Positions 27,206 through 35,470 of a stretch of DNA of 35,470 nt are shown one piece after another. The notes under the pieces were generated by a model, which searched no databases, was not told the DNA's origin, and saw only the letters and a program-made list of their open reading frames with translations. The position numbers and the translations under genes are program-made. Location of the stretch: contig DASUTC010000232.1 in the NCBI GenBank assembly GCA_036374795.1, positions 1 to 35,470 of the forward strand, read 5' to 3'. The DNA is from Herpetosiphonaceae bacterium (GTDB lineage Bacteria > Chloroflexota > Chloroflexia > Chloroflexales > Kallotenuaceae). Each line of letters starts with the position of its first letter. The first letter of the stretch is position 1.

Positions 27206-27566
27206 GGCAAGACCTCCTCGTGGTCCATCCGCGCGACGCAATCACGGCCCGGCGCTCCACGACGTGGGCGACGCACGCCGGGCGGGAAGGCGTGATACGT
27301 GCATAACATCCTCCGCTGTGATGGTGGCCCCCCACTATGGCTCATCCGGGGAAGTTGTCCTTAACCTATGGAGGATAAAGCGAGAGACGCACGTATGGCG
27401 TAGCGATCTGACCACCCACGCTGACGCTTTCTGCACGATTCGACCCCCGATTCAGTCTCACGCCGCAGCCGGTGACCTCGCCGGAGGATCGCGCGGGAAC
27501 GTTGGGCTGGGGATACCACCGCCTCGCGTCCGCCGTTTGGGCACAATCGTATCTTGGCGATCAGTA
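27206..27566. other. Divergent intergenic region, nothing definite
   Basis: The gap lies between the hydrolase-ligase fusion (minus) and the HEAT fragment (plus). A 20-codon minus ORF (27304-27242) has GGAGG 5 nt before its ATG and ends 36 nt before the fusion start, so it could be a leader peptide, but it has no other support. I see no strong promoter or terminator. Confidence 0.3.
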
Positions 27567-27869
27567 TTGGTACCATATGAAGACAGCCCGCTCGTCATGC
27601 CACTGCTGGCGGATCGGGATATGTGGATTCAAGAAGCGGCATGCCGCCTCCTGGGGAAGCGCCGGTATGCACCCGCCATTCCGGCGCTCGCGGCGGTCGT
27701 ACGCAGCGGGATGCATAATGGAAAGATCGCGGCTGTGCATACGCTCGGACATATGCAGCATCCACACGCCCTGCAGGGCGTGGCGCACAGGTGTGGAAGC
27801 GCGTTATACTTCCTGTATAGCCGGGGCCGCCCCGACATGCGCGCCGCTGCTCGGTCGTTGGGCGGCAGA
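27567..27869 (+). pseudogene. HEAT-repeat protein fragment
   Basis: The frame reads VPYEDSPLVMPLLADRD, then CRLLGKRRYAPAIPALAAVV, then GKIAAVHTLGHMQHPHALQ. This is two to three HEAT/PBS-lyase-type helical repeats with the usual Ala/Leu spacing. There is no ribosome binding site before the TTG at 27567 or ATG at 27597. The frame runs without a stop into the DUF5701 gene, where it loses repeat character. It is probably a remnant of a longer HEAT protein, or a short gene with an unseen start; boundaries are approximate. Confidence 0.4.
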
Positions 27870-27946
27870 CCGGCACGGGTTCGTTCGGAACGCTCGCTCC
27901 TCAGCCTGGGTCCGAGCACGCCCCTTCGGGTCGGGAGAGCAACCCC

Positions 27947-28603
27947 ATGTCACGCATGCAGTTTCAGCAGCAAGTCGAGCGCCTCGTTAGCCTGGGGTAT
28001 CCAGGGCTTCTCGGCGTCACGTCCGAAGAATTCGAGCATGTGCTCAGGCCGCTTGAGGAGTACGTGCCATCGTCAGCCCACACGGCAGGTCGTGCGCCTA
28101 CCGGGACCGTCGATTTCGTGGTGGTCATCAACGCGCGGCGGGTTCCCGTGGAGGCCATGCTGCCGCTGATCACGCGGGACGGGCGGCAGGCCGTGGAACA
28201 TCTGTACCCAAAGAGGCCAGAGGAATTTGTCCCGATTGAGTCACTCGATCTGCCTGACGGCGAGGCCTATCTCCTGGTAGGCGTTGACCGGGGCGCAGAC
28301 ACCCTGAACGTCACCCCTGATCGCGCGTACCAGTCGATCGCGGCGCGGGGCCGTTCGCCGCTGACCATTGCCGAAGGGATCGCGCTGTTGACGCATGTTC
28401 CAGAGCTGCTGCAACCGAACAACTGCTTCTCGCTGCTGGCGTCCCGCTGCGGAGATCGGCGGGTTCCCGCCCTCTGGTTGAGCGCGGGGCGTCCGAAGCT
28501 AGGGTGGTGCTGGGCAGGCAACCCGCACACGTGGCTGGGCTCCGCCTCATGTGCGCGGCGTGTTGGCTCGGTTTGGTTCCCCTCCCCTGTTTCCGCTACC
28601 TGA
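27947..28603 (+). CDS. DUF5701 family protein
   Basis: Encodes 218 aa from ATG 27947, with GGGAGAG and a 7-nt spacer. Features typical of the family: FQQQVERLVSLGYPGLLG at the N-terminus, a central LDLPDGEAYLLVGVDRG, NVTPDRAYQSIAARGRSPLT, and the very conserved C-terminal CFSLLASRCGDRRVPALW and GWCWAGNPHTWLGSASC. It has no signal peptide or TM segment, so it is cytosolic. The biochemical function of the family is not known to me. It appears monocistronic. The last ~15 residues diverge from the family-like part. Confidence 0.85.
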   Translation: MSRMQFQQQVERLVSLGYPGLLGVTSEEFEHVLRPLEEYVPSSAHTAGRAPTGTVDFVVVINARRVPVEAMLPLITRDGRQAVEHLYPKRPEEFVPIESLDLPDGEAYLLVGVDRGADTLNVTPDRAYQSIAARGRSPLTIAEGIALLTHVPELLQPNNCFSLLASRCGDRRVPALWLSAGRPKLGWCWAGNPHTWLGSASCARRVGSVWFPSPVSAT

Positions 28604-28904
28604 CGCCGCCCCCTCCATCGAGCGGATGTCCTCGGCACGCAGCGCGTAGCTCAGCCACCACCGACGCCACGCGGATCGCAATCCGGTGACGTCGTAGCGC
28701 TCTGGCACGATCGCGCCCTTGGGCGCATCCTGACCGGCCCTGTACATGGTAGTCGCAGCAGGCATGTGGTGGCAGATCCGGGGAACGATGATGGTCGCAA
28801 TGCAACGAACGGTGTCGTCGCAGTAGCGGCGCTCACATGGCTCGTCCAATGCTGGCGTTAAACTTGCATACGGGCACTGCCGAAGAGTGAAGGGACAAAC
28901 GCTT
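28604..28904. other. Intergenic region, nothing recognised
   Basis: The gap lies between the DUF5701 gene and the aldo/keto reductase. A 135-codon minus frame (28954-28547) overlaps both neighbours, has no family motif and no start signal, and is not called. No strong hairpin or promoter was found by eye. Confidence 0.4.
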
Positions 28905-29747
28905 ATGAACAATCTTGGAGTGCCAGCCGTGACGCTCAATAATGGCGTAGACATACCGCAGCTCGGCCTGGGGGTGTTTCAGACAAACGAAGGCGCTGAA
29001 GTCGAACGAGCGGTGCATGCGGCGCTTGAGGTCGGGTATCGGCTCATCGACACCGCAGCCATTTATGGCAACGAGGTGGGCGTCGGCAGGGCGATCAAGG
29101 CGAGCGGCCTACCGCGCGAGGAGATGTTTATCACCACCAAGCTGTGGAATGCCTCCCATGCCTATCATGCGGCCCTGCGCGCATTCGACGAGAGTTTGGA
29201 CAAGCTCGATTGTGGCTATATCGACCTGTATCTCATTCACTGGCCCTTGCCGATGGAAGGCAAATTCACGGAGGCGTGGCGGGCACTGGAGCAGATCTAT
29301 GACAGCAAGCGCGTGCGGGCGATTGGCGTCTCCAATTTCAAGCCCCACCATCTCGATGAGCTGCTGAAGCGGGCCGCAGTGGTACCGGCGGTGAACCAGA
29401 TCGAACTGCATCCTCGGTTGCAGCAGCACGAAACCCGCATGTACTGCATCGAGCACGGCATCGCGGTCGAGTCCTATAGCCCCTTGATGCAGGCGGGAGA
29501 GGTCCTGGAGCACCCCATCATCACGAACCTCGCGCAGCACTATAGCAAAACCCCTGCCCAGATCATTCTGCGGTGGCATGTGCAGCATGGCTTCATCGTC
29601 ATCCCAAAGTCGGTCAAGCCGGAACGCATCCGAGAAAATATCGACGTGTTCGATTTTGCGCTATCCGAGGACGACATGCGTGCGATCGACGCTATGGATC
29701 GCGGACAGCGCATCGGTGCTGACCCGGATACCGCCAGCTTCAAATAA
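28905..29747 (+). CDS. Aldo/keto reductase (AKR5-like, 2,5-diketo-gluconate reductase type)
   Basis: Encodes 280 aa from ATG 28905, with AAGGGA 9 nt upstream; an in-frame GTG at 28887 lacks a site. The AKR tetrad is complete: Asp49 and Tyr54 in DTAAIYGNE, Lys79 in TTKLW, His112 in LIHWP. GVSNF and the NADPH-binding IPKSVKPERIREN are also present. It is a cytosolic NADPH-dependent reductase of small aldehydes or ketones. Length and sequence are ordinary for the family. It stands alone, with no visible link to the PKS cluster. Substrate cannot be told from sequence. Confidence 0.93.
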   Translation: MNNLGVPAVTLNNGVDIPQLGLGVFQTNEGAEVERAVHAALEVGYRLIDTAAIYGNEVGVGRAIKASGLPREEMFITTKLWNASHAYHAALRAFDESLDKLDCGYIDLYLIHWPLPMEGKFTEAWRALEQIYDSKRVRAIGVSNFKPHHLDELLKRAAVVPAVNQIELHPRLQQHETRMYCIEHGIAVESYSPLMQAGEVLEHPIITNLAQHYSKTPAQIILRWHVQHGFIVIPKSVKPERIRENIDVFDFALSEDDMRAIDAMDRGQRIGADPDTASFK

Positions 29748-30229
29748 GCGATGCGATGATCGGTGCGTCGTAAGGTTTTGTCGAGGATAGGGGCGGCGCG
29801 CGGCACCCCATGCGCTGCGCGCCGGCGCCGCGCCGCCCACCGGCTGCCAGCCGAACGTCGGCAGGGAGCGCGCGCTTCGCGCCGGTCGCGCCACGCGCCG
29901 GGAAATCACAGGTCAGGATCGGAGCACGCGGCAGCACACGCGCTCAGCAATTAATCGTTGGTCATGGCTATGCCCCCACCGATACCAGTACCGCGCGAAT
30001 GATCCGGCAGGAGCGGCCCGCTGCAATGCCGCTGAAGCAGAGGTACGATCATAGGGCCTGGCTACTACTCAGGACTAACAGGCTATCAGTTCGGTACTTC
30101 CGCTGCCTGACATCATGGTATAGAATAGCCATGTTTGCATGGCACTTCCCCTGTGCCCCGCTTGCAGCCCAGATCAACAAATTGTACATCGTAGCGCGTG
30201 CTGTGCTCATCCAGAAAGGGCATACGTCC
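29748..30229. other. Intergenic region with a GC-rich hairpin
   Basis: After the reductase stop the sequence becomes extremely GC-rich. GGCGCGCGGC (29795-29804) pairs with GCTGCGCGCC (29814-29823), with one G-U pair and a 9-nt loop, but no T-run follows, so it is at best a weak terminator or a repetitive palindrome. The remainder has no convincing gene; the RHS promoter probably lies at its right end. Confidence 0.35.
30098..30143 (+). promoter_or_regulatory. Weak candidate promoter and palindrome upstream of the RHS gene
   Basis: TAGAAT (30121-30126, within TATAGAAT) fits a -10 box, but 17 nt upstream stands TTCCGC, a poor -35. An inverted repeat GCCATG-TTTG-CATGGC (30128-30143) lies over the expected start site, as an operator would. 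If used, the leader to ATG 30230 is ~95 nt and expression would need an activator or another sigma factor. Confidence 0.25.
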
Positions 30230-33200
30230 ATGGATCGTGTTCGCCGATCGTCCTGTCTGCTGCTCGTGATCATTCTGCTGACGCTGGTTCCCGCCAGCGC
30301 TCCCGCGACCTATGCGACACCCAGCACCCAGACGGGCGATCAGAGCGAAGCGCCACCGTTGCCGCCCCACACGCTAGAGACGCCAACCTATCCGCGCCGC
30401 CCCGGCCTGGCCCTGAGCGTAACCGCCGCGCCTGAGGCCGTGGCCGTCGGCGATACTGCGACGATCACGCTGACGCTGACCAATCGCGCGCCCCATCCCG
30501 CGGAGCAGGTCGTCATCAGCCTGCCCACGCCCGACGACACTGCCCCGCTGCCTGGCGATGGCTTCGTCTCGGCTGCCACGGGCTGGCAGTGGTCGCTCGA
30601 TCGGCTGGCGAGCAACGCGACGATCACCCGCCGTGTCCAGGCGCGTGTGGTGCGGCTGCCACGGGGAGCGGCGCTGCTGGCCGAGCCGACAGCGACCGCC
30701 CGCGATCTGGCCGAGCCTGCGCGTGCCGTCGGCGGAGCGCGCGTTGCCGAGCGCGAGGATCGTCCCGCGACGACCCGCTACATGCCCGGTCAGGCCGCGC
30801 AGCTCCACAGCGCGGATCGACACGTCACGGTGGAGTTTCCGGCCCAGGCCGCCGATCGGGCCTTGACGCTGCGCGCCACCCGCGCGCCGCAGGCGGGGGA
30901 GCCTGTGCCGTCCGCTCGTCCGGGCTGGCGGCGCGGCTGGGGTACCGTCTTCCTGAGCGCCACGGATGATGCGGGCGAGGACGTGCATCAGTTCAGCGCG
31001 CCGGTCACGATCACCTTGCGCTACACGCCCGAGCAGCTCCAGGCGCTGGGCACCACCGAGGCCGATCTGACGATCTTCTGGTTCGACGAGGCGCAGCAGC
31101 GCTGGATGCCGCAGCCAACCGAGGTCGATCCGCAGACCCAAACCGCCAGCACGACGGTCGATCACTTCAGCGCCTTCCAGCTCAGCGACGGCTCCTCGCC
31201 CTCGGCGGCCTATATTCCCTCGCTGCAAGGCTTTCAGGTCAGCCACTTTACCGGCGCGGCCTCCTACAGCCTCCCGATCGAGGTTCCAGCGGGCGCGGGC
31301 GGCCTCACGCCCACCGTCGAGCTGAGCTACTCCAGCGCTACCTCGGACGGCAGCGGCGGCGCGCGCGACCACTGGCAGGCGGGCTGGGTCGGCAAGGGCT
31401 GGAGCCTCGATCCGGCGGGCTCGGTTTCGGTCAACAAGAGCCTCGCGGGCGACGGCTGGAATCACTATAGCCTCGTCTTCGGCGGGCGCTCCTTCGACGC
31501 CGTGCGCGGGCGGCTGCTGACGCCCTATACCGACTACCTCAACGACCGCAACCCGGCGCACTGGTCCTGGCACGCCACTGACGAACAGTTCACCAGAGTG
31601 CGCGCCGAAGACCTCGGCAATGGAGCTTACCGCTGGCTCGCCTGGGACAAGAGCGGCACGCGCTACACGTTTACCACGCCGCTCCAGACCACCGACTCGC
31701 AGACGACCTATGTCTACAAGTGGCTGCTGACCGAGGTGACGGACGTTCACGGCAACCGCATCGTCTACGACTACTACATCGATGAGGTCAACGCCTACCA
31801 GCCCACAGCCTACCTTGCCGCGATCCGCTGGGGCTTCGACGGCACGACGCCCGGCACCGGCACCGCGCGCTACAAGGTTGAGTTCGAGACGGTTTCGCGC
31901 TGGGCATCGCCGACCGAGCAGGTCGATCTCCAGTGGGAGTATCCTACCTGCGACACGTGCGGCACGCAGTGGCAGCCGTTCACGGTCCACGAAGCCTACC
32001 GATTGAACGCGATCAACGTCCTGAGCATGCCGCCGGGCACGACCGGCTACGAGCTGGTGCGGCAGTACCGCCTGGGCTATGCCGACAGCGCGGCGAGCGT
32101 GCGCTCCGACCGCAGCACCGGGCAGCGCGTGCTGACGCTGGCCTCGATCCAGCAGGTCGGCAAGGACGGCAGCACAGTGCTGCCCGCGACGACATTCGGC
32201 TACGTGCCGACTGGACAGCCCGGCGCGAATCGGTTGCAGACGATGAACAACGGCCAGGGCGGTCAGGTTCAGTTCACCTACGAGCCGGTCTGGGCCATCA
32301 CGCCGCCGGGTGAGTGCGCCTGCCTCTATCAGAACTTCTACCGCGTCAAAGAAGTCCGGCGGATCGAGTCGGCGGTCACTCCCAGCGCGCCGACGACGCT
32401 GCTGACGACCTACGAGTACGCCAATCCGGCGCTGAACGACAGCGCGCATGCCGCAACGGTGATCTATGCGGCTTTCCCACCGAGCGGCAACGGCGATAGC
32501 CGCCCGTTTCTGGCGCGCCAGGAGAACCGCGAGTTTCGCGGCCATGAGCTGGCGATCGAGCGGCAGTATAACGGCGCGGACACCACCGCGCCCCTGCTCT
32601 CGGTGCAACTCCAATGGTTCTTCCAGGGCCACACCGATGGCTGTGCCGTGCAGGTCGTCAACAGCAGGGTTGTCGAGGACGCCTGCTTCCAGCAGATGGT
32701 CGAGCGCGAGAGCTGGAAGGGTCGCGCCTATCAGACCGAGACTCGCGCGCCGGATGGCACGGTCCTGCAACGCGCCCAGACCGCCTTCGCTCGGCAGGAG
32801 TTGCCCTTTTTCGGCAGCGATAGCAGCGTGCCCGATGCCGCCAGCAAGAGCAATCACTATAAGCGCGCCGGGCTGTGGCGGGCCTTTCTCTATGAGCGCC
32901 AGCGCGTAAACGAGGCGGTCGAGGGCAGCGCGACGCCCGTCAGCACGACGACGAAATACACCTACGATCCGGCGCTGCAAACCGGCGGCACCCAGTACGG
33001 CAACCTGACGACGATCGAGGAGTTCGTCGGTAGCAGCACGACGCCGGAGCGCGTGACCCAGCGCTTCTACGCCACGCGGGACGATGCCAGCGGCTATCTT
33101 GTCGATCGGGTCTGGCAGGAGGTGATCAAGGATAGGCAGGGCCGCTTCCTGGCGCTGAGCGCCTCGTTCTACGACGGCAATGCTAGCGCGGGACCGCTCG

Positions 33201-35470
33201 GTGCGCGCGGTATGCTGACACAGCTCCGCAAATACTACGACGTGCCGTTACAGACCAGCCTCACCAATGTGACGCTCCACAGCAGCGACGCCAGCTTTAC
33301 CTACGATGCCTACGGCAATCGCCTGACCGAGACGACCTATGCGGAGGCGGGCACGCGGCTCTATAATGGCAGCAGCGTGAGCTACAGCGCGCCGGGCAAT
33401 GGCAGCGCCGCCAGCACGACGACCACGACCTACGATGGTACCTTCCACGTCTTCGCGGTGCAGGTCACGCCGCCGACGGTCAGCGGCGTCACGCTGACTG
33501 AGCAGGCCGAGTACGACTATCGGCTCGGCACGCTGACCAAGGTGATCGATCCGAACAATGTCGCCACACTGGCCGAGTACGATGTCTTTGGTCGCATGGT
33601 CAAGCTGATCAAGCCCGGCGACTCGTCGGCCTATCCCACCGTCGAGGCGCTCTATCGCGACTTTGAGCAGCCGTTCCGCTACGTGCAGCGCCAGCGTGAG
33701 GTCAGCGGCCAATCTGGCTACCGATCCACCCAGACCTTCTACGACGGCCTGGGGCGGAAGATTCAGACCAAACGCGAGAGCGTGGACCTCGCGCAGAATA
33801 TCGTCAGCGATACGCGCTACGACGCGGCGGGCAACGCCGTGCAAGAATCGCAGCCGCGCTACCTCAACGAGCGCGGCAGCGCCTTCGGCTCCTACACTGC
33901 GCCCGGCAGCGCCGTGCGGTGGACCACCATCAGCTACGACGCGCTCGGTCGTCCGCTGGATGTGGCACGGCCCGATGGTGCGATCGTCCGCCACCGCTAC
34001 TTCCTCCACAGCGGCGTGCAGCTCCACGACGCGGTCGACGCCAACCGGCAGCGCACGGTCACGCACACCGATGCGCTGGGGCGGTGCGTGCAGGTCGACG
34101 AGTACGCAGGCGATTGTCACGCCGCCTGGCCGGTCTATGCCTGCGCCGCGCCCCACACCACCGCCTGGACGCTGGCGGCAGCGACGCGCTATCGCTACAC
34201 GCCGCTCGACCTGCTCGATCAGGTCACAGATGCCCACGGCAATGTGACCGACATGACCTACGACAGCCTGGGCCGCAAGCTGACGATGAGCGACCCCGAT
34301 ATGGGCACGTGGCGCTACACCTACGACGTGGCGGGTCATCTGACAGCGCAGACCGATGCCCAGAACCAGACGACGACCTTCCGCTACGATGGGCTGGGCC
34401 GCCTGACCACCAAGCGCAGCCCGGATGGACGCGAGGCGATCTACGGCTATGACGAGGCTTACGGCTACGGCAAGGGGCAGCGCACCTCGATGCAACTGCG
34501 GCAGGGCGGCGTGCAGCAGAGCTACACCAGCTTCTACTACGACGCGCGCGGGCGCAATTCTAACCGGTGGCATCTAGTCGCGGGCCTGAGCGGCGCGCGG
34601 CATGTTGCCTGGAGCTACGACAGTGCCGATCGCGTGAGCGCGATCCGCTATCCGAGCGACGAAACGGTCAGCTACACCTATGACGCGGCGTGGCGGCAGA
34701 CGAGCGTGTGCTCCAGCCTGGGACCGTGCTACGCCAGCCATGCGCACTACAGCGCGCTCGATCAGCCCACGACGCTCACCTTTGGCAATGGCCTGCCGCA
34801 GAGCTGGCAGTACAGCAGCCCGCTGGAGCGCCTGGCGCAGACCTCGGTCGGCGCGGCGGGCGTCTTCGAGCGCGCCTATGAGTACGACGCGGTCGGCAAT
34901 GTCACGCGCATCGCGGACACCAGCGGCCAAGCGCCGCACGTGTACCGCTACAGCTACGATCACCGCGACCGCCTGACCAGCGTGAGCGGCCCAACCAGCG
35001 CCGACACCGACAGCTATAGCTACGATGCGCTTGGCAACCTGCTGACCAAGGGCGGGCAGCGCTACCACTACGGCGCGACGGGCACCGGCACGGGAGCGGG
35101 ACCGCATCAGGTGCGGAACAAGGGCGGCTGGAGCTACAGCTACGACGCCAACGGCAACCTGACCGGGCGCAACGGGCGGAGCTACACCTGGAACAGCGAC
35201 AACCTGCCGACGCGGATGGTGATCCCGAACATCGCCGACGAAACGTACACCTATGACGCCGACGGTGAGCGGCTGACGCGCAGCGCGGGCGGCGTGACCA
35301 CAGTCTATCTTGCGGGCCTCTACGAGGAGGAGATCGAGACGGGCATCAGCCGCAGCCACTACACGTTGGACGGTAAAGTCGTCGCCCAGCGCAGCCGCCG
35401 CCCGAATGAGGTGCTCTACCTCCACAGCGACCACCTCGGCAGCGTCAGCGCCCTCACCGACCAGCACCAG
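30230..35470 (+). CDS. Giant secreted RHS/YD-repeat protein (3' end beyond the right edge)
   Basis: ATG 30230 opens a frame uninterrupted to the window end (1747 codons). AAAGGG stands 9 nt upstream. Residues 1-29 look like a signal peptide: basic MDRVRRSS, hydrophobic LLLVIILLTLV, cleavage near PATYA. Next is a DUF11-like beta domain (aa ~60-150; LALSVTAAPEAVAVGD, ITLTLTNRAPHPAEQVVISL). A ZU5-like segment follows (aa ~197-320), then an SpvB/RHS entry (HFTGAASYSLPIEVPAGAGG, LTPTVELSYSS) and many YD repeats (YDALGR, YDSLGRK, YDANGNL). The RHS-core signature YLHSDHLGS is about 12 residues from the edge. Such proteins form a cocoon around a C-terminal polymorphic toxin or act in adhesion. The variable tail and any immunity gene would be just to the right. 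Confidence 0.92.
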   Translation, partial: MDRVRRSSCLLLVIILLTLVPASAPATYATPSTQTGDQSEAPPLPPHTLETPTYPRRPGLALSVTAAPEAVAVGDTATITLTLTNRAPHPAEQVVISLPTPDDTAPLPGDGFVSAATGWQWSLDRLASNATITRRVQARVVRLPRGAALLAEPTATARDLAEPARAVGGARVAEREDRPATTRYMPGQAAQLHSADRHVTVEFPAQAADRALTLRATRAPQAGEPVPSARPGWRRGWGTVFLSATDDAGEDVHQFSAPVTITLRYTPEQLQALGTTEADLTIFWFDEAQQRWMPQPTEVDPQTQTASTTVDHFSAFQLSDGSSPSAAYIPSLQGFQVSHFTGAASYSLPIEVPAGAGGLTPTVELSYSSATSDGSGGARDHWQAGWVGKGWSLDPAGSVSVNKSLAGDGWNHYSLVFGGRSFDAVRGRLLTPYTDYLNDRNPAHWSWHATDEQFTRVRAEDLGNGAYRWLAWDKSGTRYTFTTPLQTTDSQTTYVYKWLLTEVTDVHGNRIVYDYYIDEVNAYQPTAYLAAIRWGFDGTTPGTGTARYKVEFETVSRWASPTEQVDLQWEYPTCDTCGTQWQPFTVHEAYRLNAINVLSMPPGTTGYELVRQYRLGYADSAASVRSDRSTGQRVLTLASIQQVGKDGSTVLPATTFGYVPTGQPGANRLQTMNNGQGGQVQFTYEPVWAITPPGECACLYQNFYRVKEVRRIESAVTPSAPTTLLTTYEYANPALNDSAHAATVIYAAFPPSGNGDSRPFLARQENREFRGHELAIERQYNGADTTAPLLSVQLQWFFQGHTDGCAVQVVNSRVVEDACFQQMVERESWKGRAYQTETRAPDGTVLQRAQTAFARQELPFFGSDSSVPDAASKSNHYKRAGLWRAFLYERQRVNEAVEGSATPVSTTTKYTYDPALQTGGTQYGNLTTIEEFVGSSTTPERVTQRFYATRDDASGYLVDRVWQEVIKDRQGRFLALSASFYDGNASAGPLGARGMLTQLRKYYDVPLQTSLTNVTLHSSDASFTYDAYGNRLTETTYAEAGTRLYNGSSVSYSAPGNGSAASTTTTTYDGTFHVFAVQVTPPTVSGVTLTEQAEYDYRLGTLTKVIDPNNVATLAEYDVFGRMVKLIKPGDSSAYPTVEALYRDFEQPFRYVQRQREVSGQSGYRSTQTFYDGLGRKIQTKRESVDLAQNIVSDTRYDAAGNAVQESQPRYLNERGSAFGSYTAPGSAVRWTTISYDALGRPLDVARPDGAIVRHRYFLHSGVQLHDAVDANRQRTVTHTDALGRCVQVDEYAGDCHAAWPVYACAAPHTTAWTLAAATRYRYTPLDLLDQVTDAHGNVTDMTYDSLGRKLTMSDPDMGTWRYTYDVAGHLTAQTDAQNQTTTFRYDGLGRLTTKRSPDGREAIYGYDEAYGYGKGQRTSMQLRQGGVQQSYTSFYYDARGRNSNRWHLVAGLSGARHVAWSYDSADRVSAIRYPSDETVSYTYDAAWRQTSVCSSLGPCYASHAHYSALDQPTTLTFGNGLPQSWQYSSPLERLAQTSVGAAGVFERAYEYDAVGNVTRIADTSGQAPHVYRYSYDHRDRLTSVSGPTSADTDSYSYDALGNLLTKGGQRYHYGATGTGTGAGPHQVRNKGGWSYSYDANGNLTGRNGRSYTWNSDNLPTRMVIPNIADETYTYDADGERLTRSAGGVTTVYLAGLYEEEIETGISRSHYTLDGKVVAQRSRRPNEVLYLHSDHLGSVSALTDQHQ

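Noticed and set aside
27242-27304. 20-codon minus ORF with GGAGG before the hydrolase-ligase fusion
   Set aside because: Only a short Shine-Dalgarno match supports it. The peptide has no distinctive feature and chance occurrence is likely.
30374-32980. 868-codon open frame on the minus strand, antisense to the RHS gene
   Set aside because: Composition is Arg/Gly/Ala/Val-rich without any family motif. The plus frame has a signal peptide and clear YD repeats. Such antisense frames arise from GC-rich codon bias; the same holds for 33248-34573 and 34574-35467.
1-35470. CRISPR arrays, tRNA/rRNA genes, IS elements
   Set aside because: No regularly spaced direct repeats, no tRNA-like cloverleaf with CCA, and no transposase motif or terminal inverted repeats with target duplications were found by eye.

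Overview
The window is GC-rich bacterial DNA. It carries one end of a hybrid polyketide/nonribosomal-peptide (PKS-NRPS) gene cluster, then an accessory region with several decayed genes, then the first 5.2 kb of a giant secreted RHS/YD-repeat protein gene that runs off the right edge. No rRNA, tRNA or ribosomal protein gene is visible, so taxonomy is an inference. Four features suggest a filamentous or gliding Chloroflexota bacterium (Chloroflexia, Herpetosiphon/Kallotenue-like): an RHS protein with DUF11-like and ZU5-like N-terminal regions, a DUF5701 protein, heptanucleotide CTCGAAA-type repeats, and CurM-like PKS sulfotransferase chemistry. Other GC-rich phyla are not excluded.

Region 1 (1-17448, minus strand, transcribed right to left) holds four consecutive megasynth(et)ase genes, read in biosynthetic order. 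PKS-A is KS-AT-KR(degenerate)-ACP (17448-12739). PKS-B is KS-AT-KR-ACP-(Ser-less ACP-like)-sulfotransferase (12659-6639). Next is an NRPS protein whose adenylation domain is almost completely deleted, C-(A remnant)-T (6463-4310). Last is an NRPS C-A-T-E protein (4236 to beyond the left edge). Both AT domains carry the HAFHS signature of malonyl-CoA selectivity. The likely intermediate is a short polyketide with a beta-keto unit from PKS-A and a beta-hydroxy unit from PKS-B. The embedded sulfotransferase would O-sulfonate that hydroxyl before transfer to the peptide-forming modules. No thioesterase or phosphopantetheinyl transferase lies in the window.

Region 2 (17449-18951) is a 1.5 kb divergent intergenic stretch. 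On the minus strand it has a near-consensus sigma70-type promoter facing the PKS operon, giving a ~620 nt leader. On the plus strand it has a separate small transcription unit: TTGACA-17-TATGTT promoter, an ATGT-N8-ACAT palindrome, a 28-codon ORF with a good ribosome binding site, and a terminator-like hairpin.

Region 3 (18952-22385) holds an ABC half-transporter (plus), a likely exporter, convergent with a cytochrome P450 (minus), a likely tailoring enzyme.

Region 4 (22386-24070) is a gene graveyard: a collapsed CocE/NonD hydrolase remnant, a 21-codon stub of a histidine-phosphatase gene, and a frameshifted, N-terminally truncated glycosidase/collagen-binding-type gene.

Region 5 (24071-29747) has an alpha/beta-hydrolase fused to a degenerate acyl-CoA-ligase-like domain, followed 39 nt later by a five-TM membrane protein (both minus). 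Then come a HEAT-repeat fragment, a DUF5701 gene and an aldo/keto reductase (all plus).

Region 6 (30230-35470) is the RHS/YD-repeat exported protein, cut just after the RHS-core DHLGS motif, so any C-terminal toxin lies outside.

The most unusual element is the assembly-line logic: a dead ketoreductase, a mid-line sulfotransferase without thioesterase, and a module stripped of its adenylation domain occur in succession in one apparent operon.
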